This document shows, in pieces, positions 1 to 10,640 of a stretch of 64,000 nt of DNA; position 1 is the stretch's first letter; every line of letters begins with the position of its first letter. A program made the position numbers and the translations under genes. The stretch lies in assembly GCA_039619475.1 (NCBI GenBank), contig CM077116.1, forward strand, positions 172,141,863 through 172,205,862, read 5' to 3'. Source of the stretch: Icerya purchasi. Taxonomy: Eukaryota; Arthropoda; Insecta; Hemiptera; Monophlebidae. The notes under the pieces are model-generated. The model searched no databases and was not told the origin of the DNA. It saw only the letters and a list, made by a program, of their open reading frames with translations.

Positions 1-1
1 C

Positions 2-640
2 CTGCAGCGGTATGAAGAGGAAGGAGAGAATTTATTGCGGCGAATATTCACCACGGACGAAACTTGGGTACACTACTATACGCCGGAGAGTAAACGCTCG
101 TCTATGGAGTGGCGGAAGAAAAAAAAGGGAGCGCCAGTCAAAGCGAAGGTTACACAGTCAGCTGGGAAGGTGTTGTGTACCGTGTTTTGGGACATGAAGG
201 GAGTGATCGCAGTCGATTTCCTAACTGAACAACGTACTGTGACGGCGCAGTATTACAGTAACCTCCTAAAAAACACAGTCAAACCGGCCTATCGAACAAA
301 AAGGCGCGAAATTCCGATCCGTAGTGCGATACTGCTTCAAGACAACGCCAGGCCACATGCCGCTCGGCTCACGATGGAGACATTGGCCGAATTGGGCTGC
401 GAAACACTTGAACATCCTCCGTACAGTCCAGATTTGTCACCTTGTGATTATTATTTGTTTGGCCCGTTGAAAGAAGCACTTGGTGGACAACGTTTCGACA
501 GCAACGATGAGGTGGAACCGTTCGTGCGCAAATGGCTATGTGACAAGCCGCAAGATTTTTACGAAAAAGGAATAAAAAAATTGCCGGAGAGGCGGAAAAA
601 GTGCGTAGCGTGTGAGGGGGGTTATCTCGAAAAATTGTAA
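2..640 (+). CDS. mariner transposase, 5'-partial
   Basis: The frame codes for the catalytic domain of a mariner transposase, which cuts and pastes the element at TA sites. Numbering codons from base 2, the first aspartate is in TDETW (codon 19), the second in LQDNARPH (codon 114), and the third in YSPDLSPCD (codon 149). The last two are separated by 34 residues, the DD34D signature of mariner. The C-terminus ends near the normal family end. About 213 codons are present of roughly 345 usual, so the DNA-binding N-terminus lies outside the window. There are no stops or frameshifts in the visible part, so this copy may be fairly young. The true start codon is not visible; the frame simply enters from the left. 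Confidence 0.85.
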   Translation: MQRYEEEGENLLRRIFTTDETWVHYYTPESKRSSMEWRKKKKGAPVKAKVTQSAGKVLCTVFWDMKGVIAVDFLTEQRTVTAQYYSNLLKNTVKPAYRTKRREIPIRSAILLQDNARPHAARLTMETLAELGCETLEHPPYSPDLSPCDYYLFGPLKEALGGQRFDSNDEVEPFVRKWLCDKPQDFYEKGIKKLPERRKKCVACEGGYLEKL

Positions 641-680
641 AAAATATGAGCACTGTAAGTATAAAATAAAAATTTTTGAC

Positions 681-711
681 GGAATTCCGGTTTATATTTG
701 AACCACCCTCG
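681..711 (+). repeat. probable mariner right terminal inverted repeat
   Basis: The segment lies 40 bases after the transposase stop and ends next to TA (712-713). Its inward reading on the minus strand starts ACGAGGGTGGTTCAAATATA, of the type found at mariner ends. The partner repeat is outside the window, so this is inferred from position and the TA. Confidence 0.5.
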
Positions 712-713
712 TA

Positions 714-3000
714 GATTCATTGTATTTGAAAATTTTATCAGAAAACTCCCGTTTTTAGGTTGTCCTTTTTTGAAGGTGTCGAGCGCACGTTGTAACAATA
801 TTTTAATCTATAATAAATATGAATATGGCATAGTATAAGTTAAATAAAACGGTTATTGTCAGAAATTACGAATTATTTTATTACTCTGATTGTAAATGAT
901 TTTAATGAAGAAAAATAATTGTAAAATATTATTAAAAGTACAAAAAAATTAGGAATTCATAAAAAATCATTTTAATACTTTGGACAAAGTATCACGATTA
1001 TCTAATTCCAAACTCCTTTATTTGTTACGTTTTTTGTTTTTTTTTCTTTCTTTTTGAATGGAATAAAATAGAAAAATTTTATTTTTCATTCCACGTAATA
1101 TTCACTTTTTGTACAGACTTTATAAATTATCTGAAAAAAGGTTGTCAAAAACCCCTGTAGGACTTTTTCTCCTTCAAATTGTGTAACTCATCCATCAACG
1201 AGCTATCATTAATAAATACGCATCAGCGTACCATTTTATGTTTTCATCAAACGACTTTTTAATTTAACCTCCTTTTCAGCGCTTTTTTCAACACTTGTTC
1301 AAATTACCTCATGTACTTTTAAAAAAGTGATCATCAATATCTTCTTTGTCAGTTAATTCATTATCTTTAGGAGGTATATAGCTTAAAGTATTTTTCTCAG
1401 TAGGTTCTGAAAAAATGTATTCTTCTACCTTTTTAGCAGATTTTTAAATACATACATACGCGTTATAAAAAGGAACAATGACAATGTTAAAAATTACAGA
1501 GGAAATCTCCTAAACGCCCAACGTCATCGCTTGAGATAGCAGATTATTCGTGACGCAATGAAGTATGAAAAGTGATAAATTATATTTGGAATGTTTAAAA
1601 GCGAAATTTATAGCTATTGTAGATACGAAATGTCAGCTCTAAAAATTTTGCTATGCAGAGATGTACATGATGACATGCGGAACGTAGAAAAAGCACTGAC
1701 AATTCACAACACGTTTACTTAAAATTGAACGTAGTAAAAATGTGTTTTTATGACTGTACATGAAACGCACAGGTATCTTGTAAATAATAAACAAGGAAAT
1801 ATAATCAAGGAAATTCCTCGAATTACCTAAAGCAGTGCTGCCATCAAATGACGACGCTGGACGCGCTAACGAGTTAAGTAATTTGTGGCTGGGTCAATTA
1901 CATTCCGTTATCTGTCAAAATTAAAATACCTCTCTACGGCTATTGTATTAATCATTTTTATGTGTTCGGAAATTGCAATGAAAGCTCGCAAGGAACTTTT
2001 TCAATGTATGTAGATGAAGAATATAGATTTTTCTTTAGCGTCATGTATCTTATATGATATGTTTTTTAAATGTACCAGCCAGATTGAAAATATATATACG
2101 TTGCCGGATTTGTTTAACAATTTTCATATACGACTGTAGCATGAAAAGTAACCGTGTCTGCGATAAAAGTAGGAACAAGAAAGAGCAGAATGAAAACGAC
2201 GATAGCAACAAGACAAGATGATCTCTAAACATGTTCCGTGGAAATTGGTCAAGAGAGTGGAAAATCCCTGAAACACGTGCGGAAGAAAACATGTGCTTTT
2301 GGGCTCTCCACATATTATTAACGCGATATAAACGTTGCAATAAAGCTACATATTCGTGTGCTATTTCTAAATATTATCCAACGGTATCTACATTTCCACG
2401 CAAACACGCCTTAAATTACTTTTACTTTATTATCGTTTTTCCTGTAACGGCTTCCTTTGCTAGTACGCTACGTATTTCATCTTTTGGGACGCTATCTAAA
2501 CCATGTACCTATTTTTCAACACAGTGGTACTTTTTTAAATGTAATATTAAAAACAAAATAATAATTAATTTAAAGGTAAACAAAAAGAAAAATTCGAATA
2601 GTTTATATTATATACAATGCACGGATAATTGTTATTTCCGTAATAAAATTAATCTTAAATTCTCGTAAGAAATGCGCCGAGACCAAAGATATGGAATTTC
2701 TTAGCATCATAGTCGATTTGCATTAGGAACAATTCTCTGGCGATTTTTAGCAAATAAGCTATTGTGTGTGTGTGTGGCTATATGCTAGTAATAAAAACGA
2801 ATGTGGATTATATCTCACTGCGTATTGAGACGTATGAATAAAAATTTTGTAGTGTTTCCTGTAGCGTGTAAACTTTTTAGATAAACACGGAATATTCGTA
2901 ATACTAAATGATTAAACAGTATCGAAAATCGGCTGAGCGTTTTGATGCGAAATTATTTCTCGACTACGTGAATTATTAAGTAAAAATGTATGTGTGTCTG
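714..3000. other. no recognisable gene
   Basis: AT-rich sequence with short chance frames only. The longest, 145 codons at 2231-2668 on the plus strand, resembles no family I know and has no signal peptide or domain motif. A short (TG)n tract lies at 2763-2775. Confidence 0.5.
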
Positions 3001-3040
3001 TTGAAGGCGAGGGCTTCTTTCTCGTCTTCCGATAAGTGTT

Positions 3041-3495
3041 GACGGTGATCTGCTGCCGGTAACATTTAAGATTAACTTTCCTTCTTCTATGCGCCGTTCC
3101 AATCTCTCTGCGATTTGCCGTCTGCGTTTTGGGCATAGTTTGCTCCCTTCCTCATTGTTCCGTTATTCTCTTATGCCGTCTCCTTATTGTCTATTGCACT
3201 CTCCCAGCAATCAATGTATTTGTGATCCCGATCATATAATATTCGGTTATTCGTAATTATCAACTGAACAAGCTTCTTTTTATTCCTCCCTTTTACACAT
3301 CGGTATTCCCACTCCATACTGTGCTCCATTCATTTTCTCCCTTCCTTCTCCTTCGGTTATTCTAGCATTTAATTCCTTTCTGTCGGCTGTCTCTGATCGT
3401 GTAAGAATCTAAGTCTCTCTTACCCTTCTGTTACATAGTGCTTGGGAAAGTGTCCATGTTGACAGACCCATAAAAATTAAAAAAAAAAAAAAAAG
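3041..3495 (+). mobile_element. LINE-A 3' end: C-terminal zinc-knuckle region, 3'UTR, poly(A)
   Basis: This is the C-terminal end of ORF2 of a non-LTR retrotransposon family that recurs in this window, called LINE-A here. In one frame it reads CRLRFGH, then SPYC, then CICDPDHIIF, and ends with SDRVRI and a stop at 3410-3412. The RLRFGH motif and the Cys/His cluster follow the RNase H domain in R1/I-type LINEs. One in-frame stop (3254-3256) breaks the frame. The 3'UTR contains GTGTCCATGTTGACAGACCC and ends in a run of A at about 3479-3494. The copy is truncated at its 5' end. Confidence 0.75.
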
Positions 3496-4080
3496 TATAA
3501 TACAACCTATCTGTTATGTGTGATTTAAAGCAGTCGTGAGTATTATCTCGAAAGCTACAATTAAAAAAATTATTTAATAAGGTATTATAATTGACTATAT
3601 CAAAAGATTTTTTAAAAATTTAAATGAATTGCTGCAATCGAACAGCCCGCTTCAAAAATGAAGGCAGTAAACGAAATATGATTGAAAAGTGCCTCATCTA
3701 AGCTAGGGTTCAAACTAATTTACTGCTGTTAAAACCAGTGAATAATGATTAGTAATCATCATTCGATTATTACTTTCATTTAACTGCTGATTTCATAATC
3801 GATTATAAATTTAACAGTTACTGCATCATTCGATTGCCGGTATCATTCATAATCGCCTATCGCTACTATGAACTATATTTTACATATAAATCTCTTGAAC
3901 AAATTCAAGTCCGCAATAGCTCAGTTAAAAGCGGCATTATAAAAAAAAAAAAAAAAAAAAAAGAAAGTGTGCATCTGTTAGTACTTCTTCCAAATTCTCT
4001 TAGCCATTTTAAGGGAAGGGGTGGGGTTGGGTGGTGGGATCGCCAGCTGAGGGCATTACCCAGCATTAGATTATATTAAT
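3496..4080. other. no gene; A22 run
   Basis: No coding signal. An uninterrupted run of A at 3941-3962 on the plus strand could be the tail of a retroposed sequence, but the sequence before it is not recognised. A GA-rich stretch begins at 4080. Confidence 0.4.
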
Positions 4081-4595
4081 GAGAAAGAGAGAGAAGCGAA
4101 TTGGAACTGAATACTACGAGAGATGGAAGAAATGAAAGATGCTATAACAGGAATGATCGCCGGGGATGGGATTGAAATAATAAACGAAGTCCTGTGATTC
4201 AGGAGTTAACTGTAACTGTCAAAGCGTTCTATGGGTATAGACACGCAATTCGAAGCAGATGTGATCTGAATCGTAGAGTAAATTCGAATCATCAGAATGG
4301 AAAGAACAAAAAGGAGAAGAGGACACAGCAAAATGTAAAAAGAGGATGCAGGAAGTCGACTATGATCAAGGCGAAGTTGCAGATAGAAGAGATAAAAAAG
4401 CGCGGAGGATGAGGGAAGTCGTAGTACCAATGGTAAGGAGAAAGGTGAGGTTTTACATTACGATTGAGGCTAGAAGGATAGCGCAATTATTTACGGACAG
4501 GATTATTGAAGATAGATTAAAAGGACGTAATGTGAAAGTAACGCATAAAGACTTGGCGGGAGAGATAGAGAGACGAATATTGGAAAGAGTAACTT
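4081..4595. other. purine-rich stretch, possibly decayed LINE-A thumb region
   Basis: The plus strand is strongly purine-rich and therefore open in several frames (4194-4412 and 4346-4621, both lysine/arginine-rich). The minus strand shows weak thumb-like wording (LSISPAKS, VTFTSRPF) downstream of the RT box. I favour the minus-strand reading. Confidence 0.35.
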
Positions 4596-4890
4596 CTAAA
4601 GAAATCGGTGTGAGTCGTTAAGGTCAGTATTAGCTTCTGAAATGTACTTTGCAGTGGAATATAGGACGATATCGTCTGCGAAGTATAGGGATGACGATTT
4701 AAGCAGAAGGCGAGCTATATTGGAGATATAACTATTAAAAAGGGTAGGGTTAAGGCAGGAGCTCCGAAGTAGCCCCTGAAATACTTTCGTTGAAGTAGAG
4801 TAGACAGGAGTAGGCGCAGTTCTATTTTGAAAGAGTTTAAAAATAAGTGAGGTAAACTGAAGAGGAATATTAACAGAGAACACCTTGTCT
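4596..4890 (-). mobile_element. LINE-A reverse transcriptase palm fragment
   Basis: The 95-codon minus-strand frame holds part of a LINE reverse transcriptase. NIPLQFTSLIF is followed by a decayed form of the GLPQGSPLSPILFN block (GLLRSSCLNPTLFNSYI) and then by the polymerase box YFADDIVLYS. The same NIPL-FTSL block appears in the longer relic at 7730-9290, so both are LINE-A. The N-terminal endonuclease and the C-terminal RNase H are absent. Minus-strand frames below 4596, down to about 4280, may continue the thumb region in a broken state (LSISPAKS), but this is too eroded to be sure. A 91-codon plus-strand frame at 4346-4621 probably has no function. Confidence 0.7.
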
Positions 4891-5290
4891 TAAAGAATTA
4901 TTCGTGCATGTATTTCTTTTTCATTTTGCACATTTATCTTTACGCTTTTACGTTCTTTTTTTTTTTTTAGTCGCGTGCCATTCTAGTTCTTTTTGATTTT
5001 CATCCCTTCCTATGCGTATTAATTTAAATTTAGTCTTGCTTGATGTTTATCGTTGTTTTATCTCTTTGTTTATTATATTTAGATTTTTTTTTTGAATTTC
5101 GAAGCAACTGGCGCCCTATTATTTTCGTAGCCGATGCACTTAATTTAGTACTCTCGATATTTCATTTTTTTTTCTGACCTGGCCTATGTTTTACATCGAT
5201 TTTAACAAGCTTTCGAGGGCTCAACGTATTTCGCATATACTGTAATATCAAAAATTTTAATTATTGCAAAAGAGGAGACTTTTGACATAT
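4891..5290. other. no recognisable feature
   Basis: T-rich on the plus strand, with several T runs of 8-10. No coding signal was found. Confidence 0.4.
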
Positions 5291-6850
5291 TTTTAGTTGT
5301 CATTTATTCACGGTCGATTAACCGAGGGTGATGTCGTGATAATAATTACAACAACCAGGGGAGAAGGATATTTTCTGGCACTACTCCCAGTTTTCGGGTT
5401 CAATGACGGTACTTTTGGAAGCTTAGCTGTTGGTGGTCGACCCTTCGATTTTGTATCTTCCACTTTAGCCGGTATTATCCGACCGCTTTATACTACTTTC
5501 TTTTCACATGAAGCGCGTGAAATATTTCGTTTTACGAGTAAGTACTGATGATCGTTTTGAAGCGCTAATTTCTTGCAATACAGATAGATCGATTCTTTAT
5601 GCGGACCATGAAATTCTAAAAAGAATTCTTCTTCATCACTACATCTTGAAACTGACTATAGGCTTCAGAGTTGTCTTTTTCGAAGTTTCTACCATATGCG
5701 ATAAAATTTAATTTAATACAGAAGTAATAAAAATTTGTTCTTCTTGTAACCATATCTACTTTCTTTGTAATTGTATTCAATTGCTGTTTTCGGGGCTTTC
5801 TTTATCACTTATCTACACGTCTGTTCTAAAACTTCACTGATTCTTCAGACGACCCTAGTTTCTGTCGTTCACTTTGACGTTGTGTACCAGCGACAGATTT
5901 ATGAGATGCTTTTAATGTACAAGATCTTCACCATTTCCAAAGTTCATCCGAAGCCATCCTAGGAACCTCTGTGCTGGATGATAATTTTTCAAATTTTTCT
6001 AAGAAGTTTTTCTTATTTGTTACCCGCCAATAAGCTTTGTCGTTATTATTCTGCAATATAATTCCACGAGTAACCCCATTTATGATCACTTCTAACTACT
6101 ACGTTGGGATACACTATCGTCTTTTTACATGACGGCTCGTTTGATGATCAAGATGTAATCTATTTGATTTTTTCATCGGTCATCTGGTGACTTTCACGTA
6201 CTGATTCTAGATGCATGTTATTTAAGCATGGTGTTGGTTCTTGCTAGCTGGTTATTAAGCATCCCCTCTTTCATTATATTGGTCTAATCTGCACTGGCCT
6301 ATCGTGTAAATGTTCTTGACTTTTTTCGGCGTTGAAGTCTCGCATTGTGATAGACATCTCTCGTTTCGGTATTCTGTTCATTTTCTGTTGCAGTTTTACA
6401 TATCACGTGTCTACTACTGTGTCTGTAGCATTGCACGCAGGTGCATAATTCAGAGATTGCTATTGCTTTTGTAACTCATTTCAGTGTTAAGATCCAATCG
6501 TTTTTGAGATTGTAACCGATAACAATAAATGAATTAGTAATTTTTTTATGAGAACTACTATTGCGTTTTCTCTTTCCTTCTCATTGCTCGAGCAATAGCG
6601 ATACATTATATTGTTGTCCATCGCAAAATGTAAATGAGTTTCCGTCGAATCGCACATCTGAATATCATAACCGTACAGTTCCCTTTCAATTATTTTAACT
6701 TTTCCCGGCTGTGAAGTAATTCTCTAACATTATTCCATATGTGCCAAGCATGTATTTGTTATGTATGAATCATCCATTAGCATTTTTTTCATGTGGTAAC
6801 TGGAAAGCTTTATTGGTATGATCGGTTGCACATTTCATCACTTTTGTGAC
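5290..6850 (-). mobile_element. LINE endonuclease remnant (RTE/CFDP2-like type)
   Basis: Reading the minus strand from about 6500, broken frames give NYAPACNATDTVVDTYVKL, then KREMSITMRDFNAEKSQEHL, then DQYNERGDALI across frameshifts, and then VYPNVVVRSDHK. This order (YAPT-type strand, GDFNAK block, NERG block, SDH block) is that of the apurinic-type endonuclease of the CFDP2-like LINEs common in insects. Further along, at about 5330-5540, KVEDTKSKGRPPT resembles the tail of such proteins, so the RT between them may have been deleted. Plus-strand frames in this interval (5297-5548, 5508-5711, 5771-5962) are shadows. Boundaries are approximate. Confidence 0.55.
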
Positions 6851-7729
6851 CTCAGGTAACGAGATGTCGACCGTTGTCCCATTGTAAAAACTGCATGATG
6901 TTGGTAGGATCATCTAAATTTGAAAAATCGCGATTTAACAGTTTTAAATGTGTTTTGAAATAAATTCGTATGTCTTCACCTAGCACTGCTGCCGACAACA
7001 CAAAATCCCAAAATTGTTTAATTTTCGCTATATTTATGCTTACTCTGCGGCATACGTATCTAATAATAAGAGTTAATTGTTTCGTTTGAGTAGTGTTTGA
7101 TATTGTATTAAGAATTAACGAGTAACATTTTACACTTTGAACTATGTTCCATATGTGTTTTTTATTCCTTTAGAAATTACACGAATTATTTCAATCTGAA
7201 CGTTACATCTCCTCAATAGTGTGCAACATTCTTTCTTTCAATGTTTGAACGTGATTTTACGGTAGTTTCCACTGATGATAAAATTAATTTTCGTAATCAT
7301 ATATATTTTACATGAAAAACTATCCTCTGCCGTGATAAAATTGAATAAAGTTCATGTAAAATATTTACACGTGTACACATATATGGTACAATTTATGAAA
7401 AAAATAACATCAAATATATGTTTTTATTAAATTATAACCCATGATATTCAGACGAAATAGAGATTTTAACAGGTTCTGTCTTTTAAGAGCGAAAGAGGAA
7501 AGAAAATTAGTATATTCACAAAATTTCAGACGACTGCATGCATTAAGGAATACGCCGAGATTACAGATGTAATCTCAATGAGGGATAATTGCGGCATTTA
7601 GAGGGATACAGTAGAGTGCGAAGGGATGGAGAGAGAAGACAATGCAAGAATATTTTGAAAGATGAATGGAAAGATGTAAAGGGGAAAAGGAATACTGTAG
7701 ATTAGCAAGTGATAGATTGACTTCATCAT
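6851..7729. other. no recognisable feature
   Basis: AT-rich spacer between two LINE remnants; no frame above chance length and no repeat structure seen. Confidence 0.4.
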
Positions 7730-9290
7730 TCGCGGTTACAGTATTTTGAGAGTAAGAGAAAAGTAATATATCACATCCGTAAAGTAAAGATTGTAGCTAC
7801 CGATAAGAAAAGATGTAGAAAAGATAGTATAGATATATTGAGTAGTGTAGGACTGGTCGCGGAAGACATCTCTTGTAGTTTGGAGCAAAGGGGAGGTGAA
7901 GTGAACTGTACGACGTGACATGAGATTAATGACAAAAGAGAAGTGAAATGTAGTGGGATGTTGACTGCAATCATTTTATCTCTAAGAGTAGGTAAATGAG
8001 CATTGTCAAAGGCGTTTGAAACATCAACGAGAATAGCTAATGTGTATACTGCTTATTGATGAAAGATTTATACATGTCGGAGACAAAAAGACTAACATAG
8101 TTAGCAGGACCTAAACATGGACGAAAACTAAACATATTAGAAGGAAGCACGTTTCAAGCCATCAGACAACAAGGCACTCGTTAAGCATACGCTCAAACAA
8201 TTTTCTGAAACAGGATGCTAGGGAAATAGATCATAGAGAGGAGTTTTTTTTTTTTTTAAAGTAGGTGTTAACGGCTAAAATGCAACGTCGCATTTTAGCT
8301 GTGTAAAAATAAATTAAGTCCGGTGCAGCGCACAGCTGATATGTGAACAACAGCGCTCGGCCGTTCCTTATCACTGTTATCTGTGCTGGCTTTAATGCAA
8401 TATTCAATTCTATTCGATTCGATTTGTATACATCGTTATTCGTTTTTTTCGGTAATTCGGGAATATCGTGTTTTTTGTTTTAATATCCCCTTTTTTCGTT
8501 CTCTACATCCCGTTTTTGTCTCCTTTCGTATCGTTTTCCTCGTTTGCTATCGCTTCCTTCCTTCGTATTCCTCTTTGCGCTATTTTCCGTCATTATTACT
8601 TTCTTTGTCGTTCAAATATTTGAAATAGCCCTCTTCAGGGCTTACGTCATATTCGTTTCCGTCGAATACATTTTTTTAATTATTCTGACTTTCGGAAATT
8701 TTTTTGCAAAAACAGTAGGTATAATAATGAAACAGTTTCAGGAAGTAGACGTAACTCTTCCGAAAAGAAAACAATTAAAGATATTAAGAGGGGTTTCAAG
8801 AGTAAGATCAGACAGATGCTTAACGACAAGATATGTGGTATCCCATCAAGACCCGGAGTGGGACTGGAGGATTTTTTTTTTTTTTTACGATACACTGGAG
8901 TTCATTAAAGCGGAGGTTAGGAAGTGAGAAGGGAAACCTTCAGAAGAGTCGGAAGAAAGCAGTTCGTTATCATATACGTGGGCGCAATAGATTCAATAAA
9001 GAGTAGTAGGCTGTCAACCGAGATGTTAAAGAGGGGAGGGATGTTCAAATGATGGAAATTTAAAAGCTCTGGCCATTTTTCAAATTCGATTAAGCGCAGT
9101 AGATCTAGAGAATGAGAAACAAAAATTTTTCCAGAAAGATTTTTTACAAGATTTAAGTATAAACCGAGTTTTAGCATTTGTTCCTTTGCGAGCAAAGACA
9201 TTTTCAGATGTAAGATTCGAACGAAATGTTCTGAAGGTAGCACAACTGTAATCAAATGCGGCGTTGCATTCCCTTCTCATTTTCAGTATA
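7730..9290 (-). mobile_element. LINE-A remnant: linker and RT, interrupted by an insertion
   Basis: This is the longest RT-bearing LINE-A copy. On the minus strand from 9280, the linker reads FRTFRSNLTSENVFARKGTN and continues to FEKWPELLN. After a frameshift the RT start SSPTPGLDGIPHI appears at about 8870. The RT resumes near 8240 with ASCFRKLFERMLNECL, then SNMFSFRPCLGPANYVSLF, YTLAILVDVSNAFDNAHLPT and NIPLHFTSLL, and ends near the polymerase box, here decayed to YFTDVIYYF. Several frameshifts and stops make it inactive. The sequence between 8244 and about 8675 does not belong to the RT and looks like a later insertion. RNase H is not present here. Confidence 0.7.
8244..8675 (-). mobile_element. 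poly(A)-ended insertion inside the LINE-A RT
   Basis: The RT of the surrounding LINE-A stops near 8680 and resumes at 8243 within the RPISL-ASC motif. The intervening sequence of about 430 bp ends, on the minus strand, in an A14 tail (T-run at 8244-8257), as expected for a retroposed element in the same orientation. It carries no RT, endonuclease or tRNA-like motif that I recognise. A 10-bp palindrome arm pair, GCTAAAATGC/GCATTTTAGC, with a 6-base loop lies at 8274-8299, close to the tail. The far boundary is uncertain and no target-site duplication was found. Confidence 0.45.
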
Positions 9291-10060
9291 AAAGTTATTA
9301 CCCTTTAATGTTTGAAATTATAAATTAATGCTCAAATTCCACGCGGCATGGTGTAATTATCAAGTTTTATTGAATGCCTAGTCATCGCGGTATCCTTCTT
9401 AATGATATAGTCGGTGCGGTAAATCGCTGGTTCATCTGGAAATTGGTCTCCATATATATTCCACCAATCAATTTAATAAAATAGGGTGGACTGGTTGGCT
9501 TTTATAGATTCTGGTCCAAGGTAAAACGTATGTAATGTATGTTATACAAGAATCGTTACCTAATTAATCATGGTTTAGTCATATTTTGGTCTTCTCCAAA
9601 ATGGTTTGTAAATTTGTTACGGTTATTTTGCGCACTGGTCACTCTAAAGTGTCGCAAAATTTCTCTGTAATAGGAGCTTTTTGAACCGGAATTGTGATAA
9701 TCACACTAGTGTCAGTTTTAGAGTGGACATTGATCATTTATGTTTCAGTTGTGGCTGGTTTAAGCGTAGTAAAATCTTTCTTACTGATTGAGTTAAATTC
9801 CATTAAGTTTTGTCCGCGCCATACTGCATACATTCTTTACTATGTTGTGATGATCAGTCATTTAGTTCAAGTTTTTAAATATAAACCGTATACTTATTTA
9901 ACCGAGACGATACATATAAATTGTGGTTCGGAGGATAGTTTTGATGTTTCGAGTGGTACAGCTCAACTGGCAAGTTTTGTTTTTATTTTTAATTAATTTA
10001 TTTTTTAATTACCGCACCATGTACAGTATTTTGGCTAGAAGTGCGGAAAGTTAGGCATTA
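9291..10060. other. no recognisable feature
   Basis: A 100-codon plus-strand frame at 9694-9996 is hydrophobic at its start but matches nothing I know and has no usable context. Otherwise AT-rich spacer. Confidence 0.4.
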
Positions 10061-10069
10061 TATTTTTTT

Positions 10070-10400
10070 AATTAGTTCAGATTCTTTAAGAAAGGATAGA
10101 AGAGATATGATAGTTATAGGATCGTTTTGTAGTTAGGATTTAAGGTTAAGAGGTTGTAATTGAGCAGCAGGCTTTGAAGTAATGAACATAAGACGAGAAA
10201 ACGAGTAACATTGATAGGGACGTTGCGTGAGAAGCATAGGAGAGTCCAGACAAAATGTGGCCATGCGAGAATATCTTGTGTGCCCGATGCGAAGCCGACG
10301 CAGAGCGGTTTGGTCCCCACGAGCGAGGGAAAGTTATTATTCCATAGGTAGATGTTGTCTTTGATGAGGCGAAGGTGTACTGAGGTCTGGCAGGTTTGTT
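10070..10400 (-). mobile_element. I/R1-type LINE ORF2 C-terminus
   Basis: Minus-strand frames give RGDQTALRRLRIGHTRYS, then (frameshifted) HGHILSG, then NVPINVTRFLVLCSL, and at the end SSILSFLKESELIKKI followed by a stop near 10069. The block LRIGHT-HGH, Cys-rich knuckle, terminal helix is the conserved tail after RNase H in I/R1-type ORF2 proteins, and it is also present in the intact ORF2 at 21863-25561 (LRIGHTTLTHKHI). Two or more frameshifts break the coding. It may be a diverged relative of that element rather than LINE-A. Confidence 0.65.
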
Positions 10401-10640
10401 TTCTTTTTAATTTCCTTCCTCTTCTCTTTTTTCTGCTTTCTTACTTTTGTTTTTCTCTCGCTTCTTTGATGTGTTTTATCTCTAGCTCATTTAATAAAAA
10501 TTTGAACTTCTATAACTTATGTAAATCCAGTAGATAATTGCGAAAATTTTGAAATGGTCGTTTTATGCCATTTTGATTAACAGCGGGCAAGTGGTATGCT
10601 GCTGCGCCAACAACAACAACAAAAAAAATTTAAGATAGCG
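10352..10640 (+). repeat. possible LINE 3' tail with (CAA)n
   Basis: The plus strand ends in CAACAACAACAACAAAAAAAA at about 10605-10628, a tail type seen in some LINEs. A short upstream frame ending SFNKNLNFYNLCKSSR could be a terminal ORF2 helix, but this is weak. Confidence 0.25.

Larger units (their letters stand above)
1..711 (+). mobile_element. mariner DNA transposon, right part
   Basis: This is the right-hand part of a mariner element; its left end lies before the window. The transposase frame is open to the window edge and ends at 640. A short trailer follows, then an end sequence at 681-711 that reads ACGAGGGTGGTTCAAATATA inward on the minus strand, directly before a TA dinucleotide at 712-713. 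Mariner elements duplicate TA, so 711 is the probable right boundary. The matching left inverted repeat cannot be seen, so the boundary is inferred. Confidence 0.8.

Noticed and set aside
12..197. 61-codon frame overlapping the mariner transposase
   Set aside because: Out-of-phase shadow of the transposase frame.
2231..2668. 145-codon plus-strand frame
   Set aside because: Low-complexity, lysine/asparagine-rich end and no family likeness; a minus frame overlaps its start. Chance opening in AT-rich DNA is likely.
3700..3725. GGTTCAAACT as a possible tRNA B-box
   Set aside because: No A-box, acceptor stem or cloverleaf around it.
4346..4621. 91-codon basic plus-strand frame as a LINE ORF1
   Set aside because: No zinc knuckle or RNA-binding motif, and the opposite strand carries the RT fragment.
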